The position numbers and the translations under genes were made by a program. From contig CM082584.2 of the NCBI GenBank assembly GCA_040954595.2, positions 3,720,001-3,784,000 on the forward strand: 64,000 nucleotides of DNA. The letters are read 5' to 3'. The DNA comes from Balanoglossus misakiensis (taxonomy: Eukaryota; Hemichordata). The notes beneath the pieces are model-generated. The model saw only the letters and a program-made list of their open reading frames with translations, was not told the DNA's origin and searched no databases. This document shows positions 54,537 to 64,000 of the stretch, in pieces (position 1 is the stretch's first letter; each line of letters opens with the position of its first letter).

Positions 54537-54817
54537 TAGTAGGAGAAACGGAAGGCGGTAAAATCTCTACAACGCTGTTTCGTGAGTCACTAGACTCACT
54601 CATCAGGAGATCAAACTGGCGAAAATGCAAGGGGGAAGGCGCGTTTTTATGCAGGTACACAGGTGGTGGAATGTAAGTTGGGGTGGGCCGTTTTGCATGA
54701 CAATGTGTATAGCTGGTGTGTGGGGAGTTTCTAGATTTAATTGTTGCGTAACAATGCTTTGTGTCTGTGTCGACAAGAGGACACAAGTTCGTTTCTTTTA
54801 TTGAGTGTGGAAATTTC
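54537..54817 (-). mobile_element. Penelope-like element 3' fragment, minus orientation, with ribozyme
   Basis: Read on the minus strand it begins with the last ~26 codons of the endonuclease ORF (to KALLRNN and a stop at 54737). It continues through a non-coding tail and a hammerhead ribozyme motif at 54562-54612. It is the inverse of 55243-55400 over about 160 bp, so the two fragments form a palindrome. Confidence 0.8.
54562..54612 (-). ncRNA. Hammerhead ribozyme, type I, core intact
   Basis: On the minus strand GATCTC-CTGATGA-GTGAGTC-TAGT-GACTCAC-GAAA-CAGCGTTGTA-GAGAT has every hammerhead part. Stem I is ATCTC/GAGAT, followed by the CUGAUGA core, a perfect 7 bp stem II, GAAA, a short stem III (ACA/UGU) and a GUA cleavage triplet. 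Such ribozymes are known in the terminal repeats of Penelope-like retroelements, where they process element RNA. All catalytic core bases are present. Confidence 0.85.
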
Positions 54818-54820
54818 TCG

Positions 54821-55324
54821 CAGATCATCGACAACCACAACAAACGCATCTTGAAATCGCACGAAAACAAAACAGACGAGACCGACAACACCAAGACTTG
54901 CAACTGCCGACAAAAGGACAAATGCCCGCTCGACGGTAACTGCCTCCAAAACTCCGTCATCTACCAGGCCACAGTTACGCGCACAGACAACAACACCTCG
55001 GATACATACGTCGGACTAACCGAGAACGACTTCAAAACAAGATACAGAAACCACACTTCATCTTTCCGACTCGCACGCTCCAGGAACTCCACTGAACTCA
55101 GCAAACATATTTGGACTCTGAAGGACAACGACATCGCCCACACTATTTCATGGAAAATTTTAGCCAAAGCCAAACCATACAACAGCGCAACCAAACGGTG
55201 CAACCTCTGCTTAACAGAGAAATTTATTATCATTCGCAACCCAGAAATTTCCACACTCAATAAAAGAAACGAACTTGTGTCCTCTTGTCGACACAGACAC
55301 AAAGCATTGTTACGCAACAATTAA
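54821..55324 (+). CDS. Penelope-like element, GIY-YIG endonuclease domain fragment
   Basis: The ORF opens at an ATG at 54761, but its first ~20 codons are antisense to the element's own 3' end. Genuine coding starts near 54821. Seen are a Cys cluster (CNCRQKDKCPLDGNC), the GIY-YIG region (VIYQATV, then TYVGLTEN), the FKTRYRNH segment with the catalytic Arg, SKHIWTLKD, and a CLTEKF stretch with the conserved Glu. This domain cuts DNA for target-primed reverse transcription in Penelope-like elements. The reverse transcriptase part is absent, so this is a 5'-truncated fragment. It ends at KALLRNN and is followed by a short tail and a microsatellite. Confidence 0.88.
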   Translation, partial: QIIDNHNKRILKSHENKTDETDNTKTCNCRQKDKCPLDGNCLQNSVIYQATVTRTDNNTSDTYVGLTENDFKTRYRNHTSSFRLARSRNSTELSKHIWTLKDNDIAHTISWKILAKAKPYNSATKRCNLCLTEKFIIIRNPEISTLNKRNELVSSCRHRHKALLRNN

Positions 55325-55399
55325 ATCTAGAAACTCCCCACACACCAGCTATACACATTGTCATGCAAAACGGCCCACCCCAACTTACATTCCACCACC

Positions 55400-55592
<193 letters not shown>

Positions 55593-55639
55593 ACGAAGTA
55601 TGCGGTTCGACTGGTCCGATACAAAGTGCTCAATACAAA

Positions 55640-56045
55640 AGTACAGCAGAGTATAAAGAAGGGTAGTAGGAGAAACGAAAGGCGGTGAAATCTCTACAAC
55701 GCTGTTTCGTGAGTCACTAGCCTCACTAATCAGGAAACTAAACTGACGAAAATGCAAGGGGGAGGCGCGTTTATATGCAGGTACACAGGTGGTGGAATGT
55801 AGGTTGGGATAGGCCGTTTTGCATAACAATGTGTATAGCTGGTGATATGCATGTGTTGTGTGGGGGGTTTCTAGATTTAGTTGTTGTGTAACAATGCTTT
55901 GTGTCTGTGTCGACAAGAGGACTGAAGTTTGTTTCTTTTATTAAATGTGGAAAGTTCTCGGTTGCGATTGATAATAAATTTATCTGCGCACCGTTTGGTA
56001 GCGCTGTCATATGGATTGGCTTTGTAGCTAAAGACTTTTTTGAAA
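55640..56045 (-). mobile_element. Second Penelope-like 3' fragment, minus orientation
   Basis: On the minus strand the end of the endonuclease ORF is recognisable (ANPYDSATKRC, ADKFIINRNRELSTFNKRNK, stop at 55877), with loss of several residues at the CLTEKF position. A non-coding tail and a mutated hammerhead motif follow. It is a separate, more diverged copy from 54537-54817. Confidence 0.78.
55689..55737 (-). ncRNA. Hammerhead ribozyme relic, core mutated
   Basis: Same layout as 54562-54612 but the core reads CTGATTA instead of CTGATGA, which replaces the essential G8. Stem I pairing is also weakened. Stem II (one mismatch) and GAAA are kept. Self-cleavage is expected to be lost. Confidence 0.75.
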
Positions 56046-57050
56046 TGTCCAAACAAATTTATACTATACATATGCATTGTAAATCATATCAGGTTCCCAT
56101 CACGAAGACAGAATACAGAAACTGATCACCGTACCTCCCCTCGTACTATCAAGTACTAGAATATTTTACCCGCATTATGACAGCAGAAACACCTTTTCAG
56201 AGTCAAAGTGGCAACTGTCTTGGAATGAACCACTTTGTGTATCTATTTAGAAATTCGGTTGCGCACACCTAGCAAAATCTTCAACTTGATTGAGGGGTGG
56301 CTTGTTTATGAAGAAGAAGACGAAGCAGCTATTTCAGCATTATATTAATGATAAAATACTTCACGTGCTCGCTTTATTTTTTACACTTTGATTTATTTGA
56401 CAACATTTTACCATAAATAATCATTTAATGCAAATGTGAATATAGCCGACTAATCAGACCAACTATCTCACAGAGAATAGGTTACAATCTAATAATTTCA
56501 TGTTCAAGAGAGCAAAATCAACTAGTCAGATAAAACTTTACTAAAAGAAACGGATTACAGTCTCAATCAGGTGCGTGGATATAGTAAACGAATCAAATGA
56601 TCTCTTACAGACTATCATTACATACATTACCGGTGAGTTCATAAACACAATGTTTGACATTAAATGCTATTATCAAGTTGTTGCAAGTCGGGTATTTTTC
56701 TAATATAAATTTTCAGGTCATCGGCCCAATATACCAGCAAACTCGGATAAAAAATTTAAATGACAGGTGAAAAAGTTTTAATGTCGGACCTTACATGATT
56801 TTACATTTCAATATCTGTTCTGCGTGTCATAACATGAAAATTAATGTAAAATTTCAAAGTGTGATGTAATATGAAAAAGACGGTAAACATTTTTTTCTAA
56901 AACCATTAAAACATTAAAAAATTTAAACAACGTGATACTATTTTTTGAACTCATTTCGCTCACGTAATACACAAAGTCTGTCCATTCTGTCGATATTAAA
57001 CGCTCTATCAGTTTCTATTTTTAAATAATGAAATGAGCACCTTAATGATT
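56046..57050. other. Intergenic, no gene seen
   Basis: AT-rich sequence without a convincing exon on either strand. Confidence 0.6.
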
Positions 57051-57110
57051 AGTCTGGTCCCCTGCCCCATTCCCACCGCTGGCTGCGCTATGGGGCAGGG
57101 GACCCAGACT
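57051..57110. repeat. GC-rich perfect-stem hairpin
   Basis: AGTCTGGTCCCCTGCCCCAT pairs with the inverse ATGGGGCAGGGGACCCAGACT, about 20 bp with one bulge, around a 19 nt loop. The surrounding DNA is AT-rich, so it stands out. It may be a very small foldback element. No coding role seen. Confidence 0.7.
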
Positions 57111-57929
57111 ACTTAATCGTGCCAACATTTTCACATGCATACTTATAAACTTGAACAACCGAGAGGTACTTTTCGGGTACACGTGATGTTTTAAATCTGT
57201 TACATGCAAATGAAAGTTTACCAAGTTGTACAAATTTTGCTAAACCAATAACAATACAAAAAAATTTAAGATTTCCCACCAATGAATTCATAAAGCTTTT
57301 GTCATCAAGTATTTCTTGTTTGTCCCATAAGGTTATTGAAAAAAATATTTTTTATATATCTTTTAATAAAATTCAGGTTCAACCAAATAAGATATTTTAC
57401 AACGTAAAAATACATTACAGTAATAGAATAAAGGCGACAATTACTTTACTTTCTTTTTGTTGCATAAACATTGTAACAGTTTCTTTTGTGGCTTTCTAAA
57501 GATTATTGAACGTCCGTCAGACCACTGGAAATAAAATGAGCATTTTGGAGATTGTCAAATATTAAGTACAACTGCCTCAGATTGTGTTGGCCGACCACCC
57601 CAGCCGTTTTAACTTTACATTCCCCTTAAGGTGGTATTCTTTATTATCTGGAGCATCCCCCCCAAAAGCGTCGTTTTTATCAATGACAGGTCGATACCCT
57701 ACAAAACACATACTTTGGGGCGCATTATCCGCCAATAGAATACACACATTGGGCAGAATTCACAAGCAGCCATGACGCTAACAGTTCATCAAACACACCA
57801 CAAAAATAATCGATACCAGACCATAGCTAATATACACCATACTCGGATTAGCCTACAATGGATTGATGAGAGGCAAAAGAGTGGGCGTTACAATTAGCAA
57901 AATCCGATATGACATTTAGCATTCCCACC
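57111..57929. other. 3' flank of the GPCR gene
   Basis: No exon seen. It probably includes the GPCR 3' UTR on the minus strand. Confidence 0.5.
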
Positions 57930-60900
57930 TTAGCCAGTACGCGCAGTGTTAGAGTCTCCTTCTGTGTTACAACAAAGCCCACGATACAGGCCGACTGTTC
58001 CCATGCGCAGCAGAAATGCCCCGAAAATGAAAACGCCCTGCAAGGTATTGGCAAGGATGAAAATGTAATCCAAAACATCGGCCTGAAAGAAGCCGTCCAC
58101 AAAACCAATAATCCATGTCAACCCCATAACAGTAGACATCTTGATAGAAAAGATTACATGTTTAGCCGTATACGATATCTGTCTATGCTTTTTCATTTCT
58201 CTTTCCGACGCTAACATGGTGAACACGGTGTATATTAAGCAAACGACATTGAAAAGAACAATGAGGCCAACAGGGCCGAGGAACGTGACAATCAAAGGCG
58301 TCAGCCGACCGATCCAACATACAGGACCCTCACTGTAACCAACTCGGAAACCATACGGAGCAGTATGATCGATCACTACACAGACTCCAACGAAAACGAA
58401 TGGTAGCAACCAGGCATATAGACAGTAGTACACAAATATGTTGCTATTCCCCAAATCGGCGCGGGTCAGTTGTGTGCGCATGTACACGATGTCAAAGGCC
58501 ATAACACTCATCCAACAGAATGCTGCCAGCCAAATGTAGTGCGATATAATAGCAGCTGTTTTGCACAGCCATGCAATCGCTGTCCATTCTAAGACCGTGA
58601 TAAACAACAACTGTGCGATCAAAAGTGCGATGGCCAAGTTTAGTATAATCTTTCCTGGACGAGTTCTCACCAGTTTGAAAAGAGATATTGTGATGGTTGT
58701 GACAGAAAGACAAACTATGGACAGAATACAGCCAACAAGAGTTAATAGCTGTTTCAGTTTTGTTTTTGACTTCTTGTTCCAAAACGTGGTCATTCTTTTC
58801 TTGGATTGACATACGAAGGCTTGGGAACGGTCTTCCGATAGAACAAACTTTTCTTTTGGATATGCCGATGATTCAACTGAAAGAACGTCGTCGCTTACAC
58901 GGAAATCGCCTTCAAAAAATCTCAAAATCACTCCTGTACAACTCGTGATAAAATCATCAACGTTTCTGTTCGGAGATTTGCACATTGTGACCATTAGCTG
59001 TATGTCTGGTGAAGCCGAGGCTGGACTTTTATGTGTGTAATGGCATGGTTTAGACACAAATAATTGGGAGCTGTACTTCCATGTAACATTAGCCATCAAG
59101 TCTTCATTTACAGTTATGTTGGTGTACTTAAATGTGCTAGTCTCAAATGTGACTTGATCGGATTTGTTGCTACAACTGGGTTTCAACATTTCAAAAGTGA
59201 CCGATCTGACGATAAAGTCCATCATCAGCAATTCTGAGCCTACTTGAAACCAGGTTGTTTTACAAGCTGTTGGGAGAAAATCATCTGTAATATTTGATTC
59301 AGCGTAAACAAGAAGAGACACAGTTACAAGTAGATCATCAAAATCCTCTGTTCTGTCACAATTGTAATGTGAGATGGAAATGTTGTGTGTGTAAATAACA
59401 GACAGATTTCGTATCATTGACGTCACGGTTTTTTCGAGGTTGAACAAATCACAGGCTTCCACTTCCGACGGCAAAGAAACGCGAAAAGTGAGCAAAATGT
59501 CGGAATGTTTATCGTGAGCTAATGTTACAAACGATTCATTTAGCTCTGTCCACTCTGATAAAGGATTCGTTTTATATTTCGTTACCATGCCTAAATTGTA
59601 GTTATCAAAAAATGGTCTCAAAACACATTTTCCTTGGAACATATCATAAATTTGGTCGTGTTCGCAGTTCCACTGCTCTTGAAGAGCAATGTCGGAACTT
59701 TGAGATGACAGTCGATGTTCTCCCTGTGCGTTGAAGTCGAACAGTATATCAAATGTGGGGTTTAGTTTACCGTCATCGACTATATACCCAATTGGAGGTA
59801 AACCGCATCCTATATATGAAGAATATATTTCAACGTCATTGCATATTGCACAATGAATGTTCTTGTAATATGTTACCCTTTTTCCTCTACCTATGCTAAT
59901 TACTGCTGAATAACTGTGACACAGATTAACAATTGTGTCATTGTGGTAATCAGCACTGCAGGTATCAACGGGAATGAAACATTCAGTTACACCGTGCCTG
60001 AGACTGTCATCGATGTACGGTATCACTGAACACAATTGTGATGACCTCACGAAGGAGAGGGAAGAGGAGATATTAGCATAAAAATCGTGCAGCAATTCTA
60101 CTCCTACCGTACACTCCCACTCTAACGGCGAAAAGTGTAGGCTTGATTCATTCACACCATTACAAATAGCGCAGTAGATATTGTTGTACACCACTTGCAC
60201 TTCACCGACAGAGTCAATCATTGGAGTCACATCCAAAATGGACGCATCTGTCATAAAAATGCAAAATACATTTTACGTTGTTAGCAAGGCCCGCGAGTCG
60301 GAATTAGTCCTTTTCTCTTGATTCGAATTCCCCTTACAACAACAGGTTGTATTACAGAACCGTTGTGCTTTGTATATAAGCAGCATTCTATAGTCTCCCC
60401 CGGCCAGTAGGAATGACGAACAAACGGCGATGCCAAACTTGCATATATACCGCTAGTTACGGTTGATGACGTAGAACAGGGGGTATGTGAATTTTTTTTC
60501 TGTCTAGGCCTACGCCACACCGGTGAACATATGGGTCAATTCATGTGATAAAATGGAGTATATGTAAATATAATTAATTTTTCTCAGTTAGTAACAAGAC
60601 TAGTTTCGAAAATTGAAATACACAGAAATAGGATAATACCAGCTTTATCTGTAGATTTAGTCCTGTTTGCAAAGGTACCTTCAATTTTAGGCTTCTGCAT
60701 CATTGTGTCAATATTTCAGCGTGGGGAGAGCAAGTTCGCGATTTGTAGCCTTCACGACGAATGGTAATCTGACCATAGTATTGATGATGCCCGAACCGAA
60801 CGTTCTCTGTGCATGCAAGCTCTTTTTCGAATATGATTTTAAAAACACAAGAATAGTCTAAAACGAGATTATGCAACAAATCGGAAATACACAGTCTAGT

Positions 60901-62149
60901 ATTCGGTCAAACATCGTGAAGATTGGATTATTTCACCTTGAGTGGAAGAAATATATTTAATATTTTAGCAATCAATAGTTAGGATATATCGATGAAATAT
61001 GCTTGGGCCGGGTAAGTCATCTCAATGGAAATGTCAGACGATCGCTCATAGACGGGCGCTTTGTGTTTCCCCTGTTGGTCGGTAAACCAATCTGATTAAA
61101 ATCAGACGTAGGGTACAGCGACGTCTTTTGCTTACGCGATACGGTATTCTTATGCTGTAGGCGACAGCGTAAGCAGAAGACGTCGCCATACCCTACATCT
61201 GATTTAAATCAGATTGTCAGCAGATGTGACAGGCGGGCACCTTTAACGTGCATCGCTTAGAGTTTTGCAAAGCAGAACCGAAAAGTTCAACCTGACAAAA
61301 AGTGAGAAAAGTAACATTGGTCTTACCACTGGCGGTTTCACACTGTTGTCGGACATTCTCGTGTGGCCAGTCTCTGGGACATTTGTGCGTCGCCATGACG
61401 TCATACACCCCGCCGGTAGCGCGCATACAATACTCTGGCACCCATATTTCATCCGGCTCAGGCACCTGTCTACTGTCACCAAAGCATCTGTCTATGTAAT
61501 CGTGACAGCAGTCTTCGCGCACTAAGCATTCAGGCTCACAGCTGCACATCGAATTGTCATAAACTCTCAATTTCACGGTGGCGGGGCCGTTGCAAACCAG
61601 GCCCCTCGGCGTGAGGCACGAGTCCATACGAAATCCCGTGTTTGGATAACGGCACTGCAGTGACGACTCTGCATCCAAAAAATAATTTCGAGGAGCTAGA
61701 GTTGGCGCGGCTGTGCTGCTTGACGTCACTGGCGGTCGGGAACGTGTCATTGATGATGATGAGAAGGATTTCGCCGTAGTCGTTAAGGTTTTCGTTTCTT
61801 GGGACTGTGGTTGACTGGTTGTTGTCAGAGGCCTCCCGTGGACGAAAGAGTCTTCAATCGTTGTCGACTGCAATGTAGAACGACCCGTCGCTAGATCTGA
61901 GGCTACGCTAGGCTTGGGTGTAGTGCTTAGTGGAGATATTGGCACGGTCTTCGTGATTATTCTGGGGGTCTGTCGAGATGGTTTTGTGACAGACGCGCTC
62001 GTGAAGTCATCATCATGTTTCTTGTTCGTCATTCCAGTGGAACTCGAGGGCGTCGTTCCATAGCCTGTATCAGTTGTACGCGTCCACGCCATCATCGTAT
62101 CTCCTTTGATGATTAAAACCAAGCAGCAAAAACACCAAACTGCTTTCAT
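57930..62149 (-). CDS. Adhesion/secretin-type GPCR with mucin stalk and somatomedin-B-like domain
   Basis: Two coding exons, 62149-61327 and 60247-57930, join in phase (G|AT) to about 1046 residues. The start is the ATG before a signal peptide (MKAVWCFCCLVLIIKG), not the earlier in-frame ATG. Residues ~20-155 are a Ser/Thr-rich stalk. Cysteines 166-224 include a somatomedin-B-like pattern (CSCEPECLVREDCCHDYIDRC). Exon 2 has repeated YxNIxCAICN motifs common in invertebrate receptors. Seven membrane helices fill the last ~280 residues, starting LLTLVGCILSIVCL and including CWMSVMAFDIV and MGLTWIIGFVDG, typical of class B/adhesion receptors. No GPS cleavage motif precedes TM1. The ligand is unknown. 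The single intron contains a MITE. Confidence 0.9.
60248..61326 (-). other. Intron of the GPCR gene
   Basis: Donor AGTG|GTAAGACC at 61327/61326 and acceptor TTTTATGACAG before 60247. Apart from the MITE at 61088-61216 I see no further feature; small frames inside have no domain. Confidence 0.8.
61088..61216. mobile_element. Foldback MITE, CAATCTGATT family, in the GPCR intron
   Basis: 129 bp with tips CAATCTGATTAAAATCAGAC-GTAGGG and the inverse. The arms continue through GACGTCTTTTGCTTACGC, and the centre is longer than at 16710. Same family as the copies in units 1 and 2. No clear target duplication remains. Confidence 0.75.
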
Positions 62150-64000
62150 AATGTATGCGTCATTCAATCTGGAATAACACCCAGAAAGAAAGAATTTAGG
62201 AATAAGGCAAAATTGACTTTGGTGATTTCTGAATTTTGTCGGCCATTTCACATCCAGACTAAAAATCAGACCAAACCCGAAACACGTAATAGAGCGCCCG
62301 ATGTAAAATTAGAAAAAGTAAGCAGCCAATACTATGCAAACATAAACATATCAAGACATCAGAGTACGTTTTACTTTTATATTTGACTCTGTGAAGTTTA
62401 AATCAAGACCCACCGCTACGCTGCATACAATGACATGTAGATCAGTTTAAGTACTTTTGGTAATTATCGTTTTCCGCCGGCTCGTTTCAAAAATACAAAT
62501 ACGAGCATTATCTGCGGTGCTGTTACAGTCGCCGTGCACGACGCTGAGCGCAACAATTGCATGCTGAGAAACATAGTCGAATTTTCGGGCTTTGATTCGA
62601 CTCGCAAGTAAATGCATTTTAAGTGTATATGCATTTGCGTGTCATTGAAAATCCGCTAGCAGTTGAGTATACTCACCACAATTGAGAACAAGTGTTTTGT
62701 TCAGTCAGTTGCGTGGTTAACCTATGTTAGTGGCTTGTTGAGTGCTCCCTGAAAATCTTCCCTCAAAAGGTTCGTCTAGAGTAGGTATGACAGATTCGAG
62801 GTATATATATATGTGTGTGTGTGTGTGTGTGGTGTTGGTAAATGATTAAATTGATTGGTCGACATCTTCCAGGCTGATATTTTCTTATGAGCTTCCTTAG
62901 ATATCGACTAGCCAATAGAAATCATACAACTGTACATAAAATTCATATTAACGTTTACAACCACTTTTATCCATCATTATATTATAGTATAATCAATACA
63001 ATTCCTGTCTATGGTAATTTAAAGATTTTTGAAGTCTGCAAATTCACTGGCATTGACAAAACTATAAAAGAATAAGAATAATGTACGCCCCAAAGAACAC
63101 ATTGTACTCCATAATGACGTATAATAACGCACAATATGTACTTTCGTCCATTATGGGTCTTCGACGCGTACATTATCCTCTAAATAAATTCAGTATAATT
63201 TTCTACAAAATTATACTGAATCAAATCATCCCCAAATTAGCCTGTATGTTAATCCGATACGTCTACAAAACGCCTCGCTTCGATTATGCTTGACTACATA
63301 GAAACCGACATGTACAAGGTTGGCTGTTTAACTTTTTAACAACACCCACATACCTTGAAAAAGTCAGCTTACTTTCTGTTGCTGTTCATCAGATTTCGCT
63401 ATCATACAGACGCGATGCTGCTGTGGCTCGTAGAGAGTGGTTCGTTCAAAAGCCAGGGAGGCCAGCACTCAATACACAGACGGGCAGTAGTACCATGTAA
63501 CGCATTGTGACCCAGTTTTTGATATACCAAACGTGTAGTGGCTATATAGTAACTATCTTCAGATCGATTCCATGGACATTTGAGGGAAAAAAACTCAAAA
63601 CGCGACACTTAGCCTACTGTATTAGGCCTGGAAATTTTCGCGTAAGCTTACCATGCGCACGCAAAACCTCAATCGCTTTAACGCCTCCCCACATACACTA
63701 CGTAACACACCTGTTAAGATTAATTTGATATCATTGCGACACGCCTGTCAAGCGTGGGCGATCTTGTAAGGCCTAGCAGGGCGGTCTAGAACTACCTGCC
63801 CACGACATGATTCATTTAGGAAGAGGGGTGGCCAACCAAATTTCACAGTCAGCATTGAATAATAAGCCTCCTTTGACACAATTTTGTTCGTTCATTTTAC
63901 TGAATCGATGTCATGATACACACAGCTCCAATGGTGATAAAGTCTGTGGGATCGTGGTTTAAGTTATAACATATATATATATATATATATAATGTCCGCT
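62150..64000. other. GPCR upstream region and intergenic DNA, no gene seen
   Basis: Presumed promoter side of the GPCR gene and beyond. Contains a TA/TG microsatellite (about 62802-62831), a perfect 14 bp stem hairpin at 63189-63220 and an AT run at 63970-63991. No exon is supported on either strand. Confidence 0.55.
63189..63220. repeat. Perfect AT-rich hairpin
   Basis: TTCAGTATAATTTT and its exact inverse complement AAAATTATACTGAA are separated by CTAC. Isolated; no flanking duplication seen. Confidence 0.7.

Noticed and set aside
54283-54960. Long open frames of Tyr-Ile-His-Thr or Met-Tyr-Val-Cys repeats
   Set aside because: They are translations of TATG and ACGT microsatellites on both strands and have no independent coding signal.

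Overview
This looks like nuclear DNA of a marine invertebrate animal. It contains spliced genes with GT-AG introns, a divergent H2B/H2A histone pair with the metazoan histone 3' stem-loop, a TNF-receptor-like gene, an adhesion-type GPCR with a somatomedin-B-like module, Penelope-like retroelement pieces and many TTAA- or TIR-flanked elements. A Gmr1-type Ty3 retrotransposon (integrase before reverse transcriptase) leans toward a deuterostome such as a hemichordate or cephalochordate, but I cannot settle the phylum from sequence alone.

Layout. 1-2.0 kb: H2B (minus) and a truncated H2A (plus) share a promoter. H2A is cut after 54 codons by the start of a segmental array. 2.0-48.6 kb: an array of four related units (starts near 2006, 17637, 39523 and 45139). 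The basic unit is an 0.8 kb upstream module, an intronless HXXXD acyltransferase gene and its 3' flank. Units 3 and 4 keep full 487-codon genes. Units 1 and 2 keep only the first ~43 codons, and next to that stub carry a large DNA transposon nested in older elements. 48.9-53 kb: an inverted relic of the unit boundary and several MITE-like foldbacks. 53-54.2 kb: TNFR-like exons. 54.3-56 kb: palindromic Penelope-like fragments with hammerhead ribozyme motifs and microsatellites. 57.9-62.1 kb: a two-exon GPCR gene. The ends of the window hold no gene I can support.

The main find is the large DNA transposon (5218-15943 and 20273-37830). It has ~335 bp terminal inverted repeats and a 9 bp target duplication, GCCTTATCA. 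It encodes two genes on opposite strands whose exons are interleaved: a RecQ-like helicase (plus, 6 exons, 444 codons in unit 2) and a 12-exon ~982-codon protein (minus). The latter has a ZAD-like Cys4 N-terminus, a core resembling the uncharacterised DUF6589-type family, and an ING-type PHD finger. All exon phases join to one frame in both copies except for one shared in-frame TAA in exon 2. The transposon sits inside a 159 bp exon of another minus-strand gene. In unit 2 a 6.3 kb Gmr1-like LTR retrotransposon lies inside RecQ intron 3. Its 5 bp target duplication and the empty site in unit 1 define the insertion exactly.

The two transposon copies share flanks and target duplication, so they arose by segmental duplication and not by separate insertion. 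Copy 1 lost the RecQ start and Walker A exon. Copy 2 lost a splice donor and has a shifted C-terminus of the long gene. Exon maps and family calls come from reading the sequence by eye. No database search was run.
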